Below the pieces are notes generated by a model. The model had not been told where the DNA came from. It ran no database searches and saw only the letters and a list, made by a program, of their open reading frames with translations. The translations under genes were made by a program, and so were the position numbers. A stretch of 64,000 nucleotides of DNA from Minwuiaceae bacterium (GTDB lineage: Bacteria; Pseudomonadota; Alphaproteobacteria; Minwuiales; Minwuiaceae): NCBI GenBank assembly GCA_028278525.1, contig JANQEE010000030.1, forward strand, positions 172,560-236,559. Reading direction: 5' to 3'. This document shows, one piece after another, positions 61,861 to 64,000 of the stretch (the first letter of the stretch is position 1; the number at the start of each line of letters is the position of its first letter).

Positions 61861-62624
61861 CGGGCCGGCCGGCGAAATACCCGTTCCTGGAACATGACGG
61901 CGTGTTGGCGTTCGCCCATCGCGGCGGCGCGGATGGCTGGCCGGAAAACACCATGGTGGCGTTCGAGGGTGCGGCCCGGCTCGGCTACCGCTATATCGAG
62001 ACCGACGTGCACTGCACGCGCGACGGCGTGCTGGTCGCCTTCCACGACGACGTGCTGGACCGGGTGACCGACGGCAAGGGGCGGATCGCGGATCTGGACT
62101 ATGCCACGGTCAAGGCGGCACGAGTCGACGGGCGGGAGCCGATCCCGCTGATGGAAGACCTGCTTGGCGCATTGCCTGACATGAAAATCAACATCGACCC
62201 GAAGCTGGACAACGCGGTCGAGCCGTTGGTCGAGGCGATCGAACGGACCGGCGCGATTGACCGGGTCTGCGTCGGCTCGTTCTCCGGTGCGCGGCTGGCG
62301 CGGATCCGCAAGCTGCTTGGGCCAAAGCTCTGCACCTCCATGGGGCCGTTGGACGTGACGCGGCTGCGCGTGGCAAGCTTCGGCCTGCCGGTCGGCGGAT
62401 TCGCCGTCGGCTGCGCCCAGGTGCCGGTCACCAGCCACGGCCTCACCGTGGTCGACCGCCGGTTCGTCAAGGTGGCGCACCGGCGCGATCTGCAGGTGCA
62501 TGTCTGGACCATCGACGACCGGGCGGAGATGAACCGGCTGCTGGACCTGGGCGTCGACGGGCTGATGACCGACCGGCCGGGGGTTCTGAAACAGGTTCTG
62601 CAGGATCGCGGCCTTTGGGCCTGA
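61857..62624 (+). CDS. glycerophosphodiester phosphodiesterase family protein
   Basis: A 255-residue TIM-barrel GDPD enzyme releasing sn-glycerol 3-phosphate from glycerophosphodiesters. The catalytic HRG motif is LAFAHRGGADGWPENTMVAF, with the ENT metal ligand; the second His is in VLVAFHDDVLDRVTDG. It uses a TTG start in a 4-base TTGA overlap with the preceding stop. No signal peptide, so it is cytoplasmic. Coupling to a synthetase and dehydrogenase suggests membrane-lipid or glycerol-phosphate salvage, but this is weak evidence. Confidence 0.9.
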   Translation: MTGRPAKYPFLEHDGVLAFAHRGGADGWPENTMVAFEGAARLGYRYIETDVHCTRDGVLVAFHDDVLDRVTDGKGRIADLDYATVKAARVDGREPIPLMEDLLGALPDMKINIDPKLDNAVEPLVEAIERTGAIDRVCVGSFSGARLARIRKLLGPKLCTSMGPLDVTRLRVASFGLPVGGFAVGCAQVPVTSHGLTVVDRRFVKVAHRRDLQVHVWTIDDRAEMNRLLDLGVDGLMTDRPGVLKQVLQDRGLWA

Positions 62625-62646
62625 TCGGTAGGTAAGGGGACGGCCA

Positions 62647-63777
62647 ATGGATTTCACCTTCACGGCGGAGCACGAACAGGTGCGCGAGACCGTGCGCCGG
62701 TTCGCGGAAGCCGAGATGGCGCCGCTGGTGCGCGAGGCGGACGAGACCGAGACGTTTCCGCCAGGTCTGTTCCGGCGATGGGGCGAGCTTGGCCTGATCG
62801 GCGTTCGTTACCCGGAAGCCGACGGCGGCGCCGGCATGGACAAGGTCGCCGACTGCATCATCCGCGAGGAACTGAGCTATGTCTGCCAGTCCTTCGCGGC
62901 GAGCTGGTCGGCGCAGAGCCATCTCGGCATTTGGCCAATCTGGCGCATCGGCACGGACGAGCAGAAGCAGCGGTTCTTTCAGCCGGCGGTGCGCGGCGAG
63001 AAGATCGCGGGCTTTGCCTTGAGCGAGCCGGACGGCGGCTCCAACATCCGGGCGATGAAGACCCGGGCGGAAAAGGTGCCGGGCGGCTACCGGCTGACCG
63101 GCTCCAAGCTCTACATCACCAACGCGCCGATCGCCGATTTCCTGCTGGTCGCGGCGCGCACTCGGCCGGAGCTTAAACCCGATGCGATCAGCCTGTTCAT
63201 CGTCGAACTGCCGGCGGACGGCTTCGCGGTCAGCAGCCTGAAGAAGGAGGGCATCCGCGCCTCCGAAACCGGGCTGATCGGTATCGACGACGTGTTCGTG
63301 CCGGACGAATGTCTGCTTGGCGGGCGGGAGGGCACCTATCCGGTGATCCTCGACTCGCTCAGCGAAAACCGGGTCGGCGTCTCGGCCAACGCGCTCGGCA
63401 TGGCGCGGGCCGCGCACGACGCGGCTTTGCGCTACGCCAAGGAGCGGGAGGTGGCCGGCAAGCCGGTGTTCGACTACCAGGCCATCGCCCACAAGCTCGC
63501 CGACATGGCGGCGGAGATCGAGGCGGCGAAGTGGCTGGTCTATTACGGCGCCTGGCGGGTGGATCAGGGGGACCTGGACCTGGCCACGGCGTCCAAGGTC
63601 AAGCTGATCGCTAGCGAGACCGCGGTCCGGGTCAGCGAGGCGGCGATCCGCATTCATGGCGGCGCCGGCATCATGCGGGAATATCCGGTCGGGCGGATTC
63701 ATCGGGACGCCCTGGTCTACATAATCGGCGAGGGCACCAGCGAGATTCAGCGCAACATCATCGCGCGCAGTTTGTAG
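62647..63777 (+). CDS. acyl-CoA dehydrogenase family protein
   Basis: A 376-residue flavin-dependent dehydrogenase. The FAD/substrate signature is [20 protein letters not shown], and the C-terminal [20 protein letters not shown] contains Glu362, the position of the catalytic base in MCAD-type enzymes. [18 protein letters not shown] region ([20 protein letters not shown]) is also typical. AAGGGGA precedes the ATG. It is the last gene of the synthetase-GDPD-dehydrogenase group. Chain-length preference is not predictable. Confidence 0.94.
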   Translation: MDFTFTAEHEQVRETVRRFAEAEMAPLVREADETETFPPGLFRRWGELGLIGVRYPEADGGAGMDKVADCIIREELSYVCQSFAASWSAQSHLGIWPIWRIGTDEQKQRFFQPAVRGEKIAGFALSEPDGGSNIRAMKTRAEKVPGGYRLTGSKLYITNAPIADFLLVAARTRPELKPDAISLFIVELPADGFAVSSLKKEGIRASETGLIGIDDVFVPDECLLGGREGTYPVILDSLSENRVGVSANALGMARAAHDAALRYAKEREVAGKPVFDYQAIAHKLADMAAEIEAAKWLVYYGAWRVDQGDLDLATASKVKLIASETAVRVSEAAIRIHGGAGIMREYPVGRIHRDALVYIIGEGTSEIQRNIIARSL

Positions 63778-63786
63778 GGACGGTTG

Positions 63787-64000
63787 ATGAAGATTGTTCG
63801 TGTGGTAGGGCTTGAGATGTTCTCCCCTCACCCAAACCCTCTCCCCGGGGGAGAGGGCATTTTGCCTGACATCCGCGTTGTTGGACTCCCTCTCCCAACG
63901 GGCAGGGCTATCGCATATGGGCTGTTCTGGCAATGTGGGCGCAAGTTTGGAATCGGAAGTGTTCCGAAAACGTACGTATCGAATCAATTTCGGTTCTTCC
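63787..64000 (+). CDS. partial reading frame opening MKIVRVVGLEM, running off the window
   Basis: An ATG at 63787 with GGGACGG upstream opens MKIVRVVGLEMFSPHPNPLP. The first residues resemble the N-terminal strand of mandelate racemase/muconate lactonizing enzymes, but from the twelfth codon the frame runs through a common palindromic repeat (type D) whose translation, SPHPNPLPGGEG, is a well-known artefact. The frame remains open to the window edge (71 codons) but later residues match nothing I recognise. Either a real gene carries a repeat near its start, or the whole frame is spurious. Confidence 0.25.
   Translation, partial: MKIVRVVGLEMFSPHPNPLPGGEGILPDIRVVGLPLPTGRAIAYGLFWQCGRKFGIGSVPKTYVSNQFRFF
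63822..63909. repeat. palindromic repeat, CTCTCCCC type (type D)
   Basis: Contains the perfect palindrome CCCTCTCCCC-G-GGGGAGAGGG (63837-63857), with a further partner stretch CTCCCTCTCCCAACGGGCAG at about 63886-63905. Elements of this form are widespread in bacterial genomes. It occurs a few codons inside a possible gene start. Confidence 0.72.

Noticed and set aside
8112..63909. CRISPR array
   Set aside because: The repeats seen are dispersed palindromes without regular spacing or spacers; no cas genes are present.

Overview
The window is a GC-rich (roughly two-thirds G+C), densely coded stretch of a bacterial chromosome. The gene mix points to a free-living, probably marine or soil alphaproteobacterium, perhaps Rhodospirillales-like. 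It has many acyl-CoA dehydrogenases, enoyl-CoA hydratases and class III CoA-transferases, a TAXI-type TRAP transporter, hydantoinase/oxoprolinase proteins, LLM flavoproteins, several chemoreceptors, and REP-like palindromes of kinds common in alphaproteobacteria. The lineage call is an inference. I saw no rRNA, tRNA, CRISPR array, integrase or complete insertion sequence.

Layout. 1-9 kb: the start of a branched-chain-amino-acid-type ABC binding protein (cut by the window edge), a small ParB-like protein, two tandem paralogous chemoreceptors that arose by a segmental duplication, a TetR regulator, and a membrane protein coupled to a DsbA-family oxidoreductase. 8.3-9.1 kb (minus strand): a glutaredoxin-DinB fusion whose first redox cysteine is encoded by an in-frame TGA, so it is a candidate selenoprotein. 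9-19 kb: assorted metabolic genes (D-2-hydroxyacid dehydrogenase, RidA, amidase, methyltransferase, TauD-type dioxygenase, enoyl-CoA hydratase, acyl-CoA dehydrogenase) and an orphan PstS-like protein. 19-22.7 kb: a TPP riboswitch followed by a TenA-family gene, a double-hotdog thioesterase-like gene, a CoA-transferase and a LysE exporter. 22.9-25 kb: a third chemoreceptor with a clear intrinsic terminator.

25.4-29.5 kb (minus): a tight acyl-CoA operon (CoA-transferase, enoyl-CoA hydratase, HMG-CoA-lyase-like, acyl-CoA dehydrogenase). 29.7-36.4 kb: DUF302, GNAT and DUF1624 proteins, an overlapping secreted-cysteine-protein/Sco cluster, a GMC oxidoreductase, an exported glyoxalase-fold protein and a small exported protein. 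36.8-41.3 kb: two divergently transcribed molybdenum enzymes of different families. 41.4-47.1 kb (minus): TAXI binding protein, fused TRAP permease, FAD monooxygenase and acyl-CoA synthetase, probably uptake and CoA-dependent attack on an aromatic acid. 47.3-54.9 kb: LLM flavoproteins, divergent HyuB and HyuA proteins, an SDR and an AhpD-like protein. 54.9-58.8 kb (minus): a second translationally coupled CoA-thioester operon (CoA-transferase, CitE-type lyase, enoyl-CoA hydratase, quinone oxidoreductase). 59-63.8 kb: methyltransferase, acyl-CoA synthetase, glycerophosphodiesterase and acyl-CoA dehydrogenase, then a palindromic repeat lying just inside the beginning of a further reading frame.

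The gene content describes a heterotroph that imports organic acids, activates them to CoA esters and degrades them by beta-oxidation-like routes, with chemotaxis towards nutrients. The items most worth following up are the UGA-containing glutaredoxin-DinB fusion, the TPP riboswitch whose P1 helix reaches into the start codon, the mcp-tetR segmental duplication with a truncated tetR relic, and a MITE-like element that supplies the stop codon of a molybdoenzyme gene.
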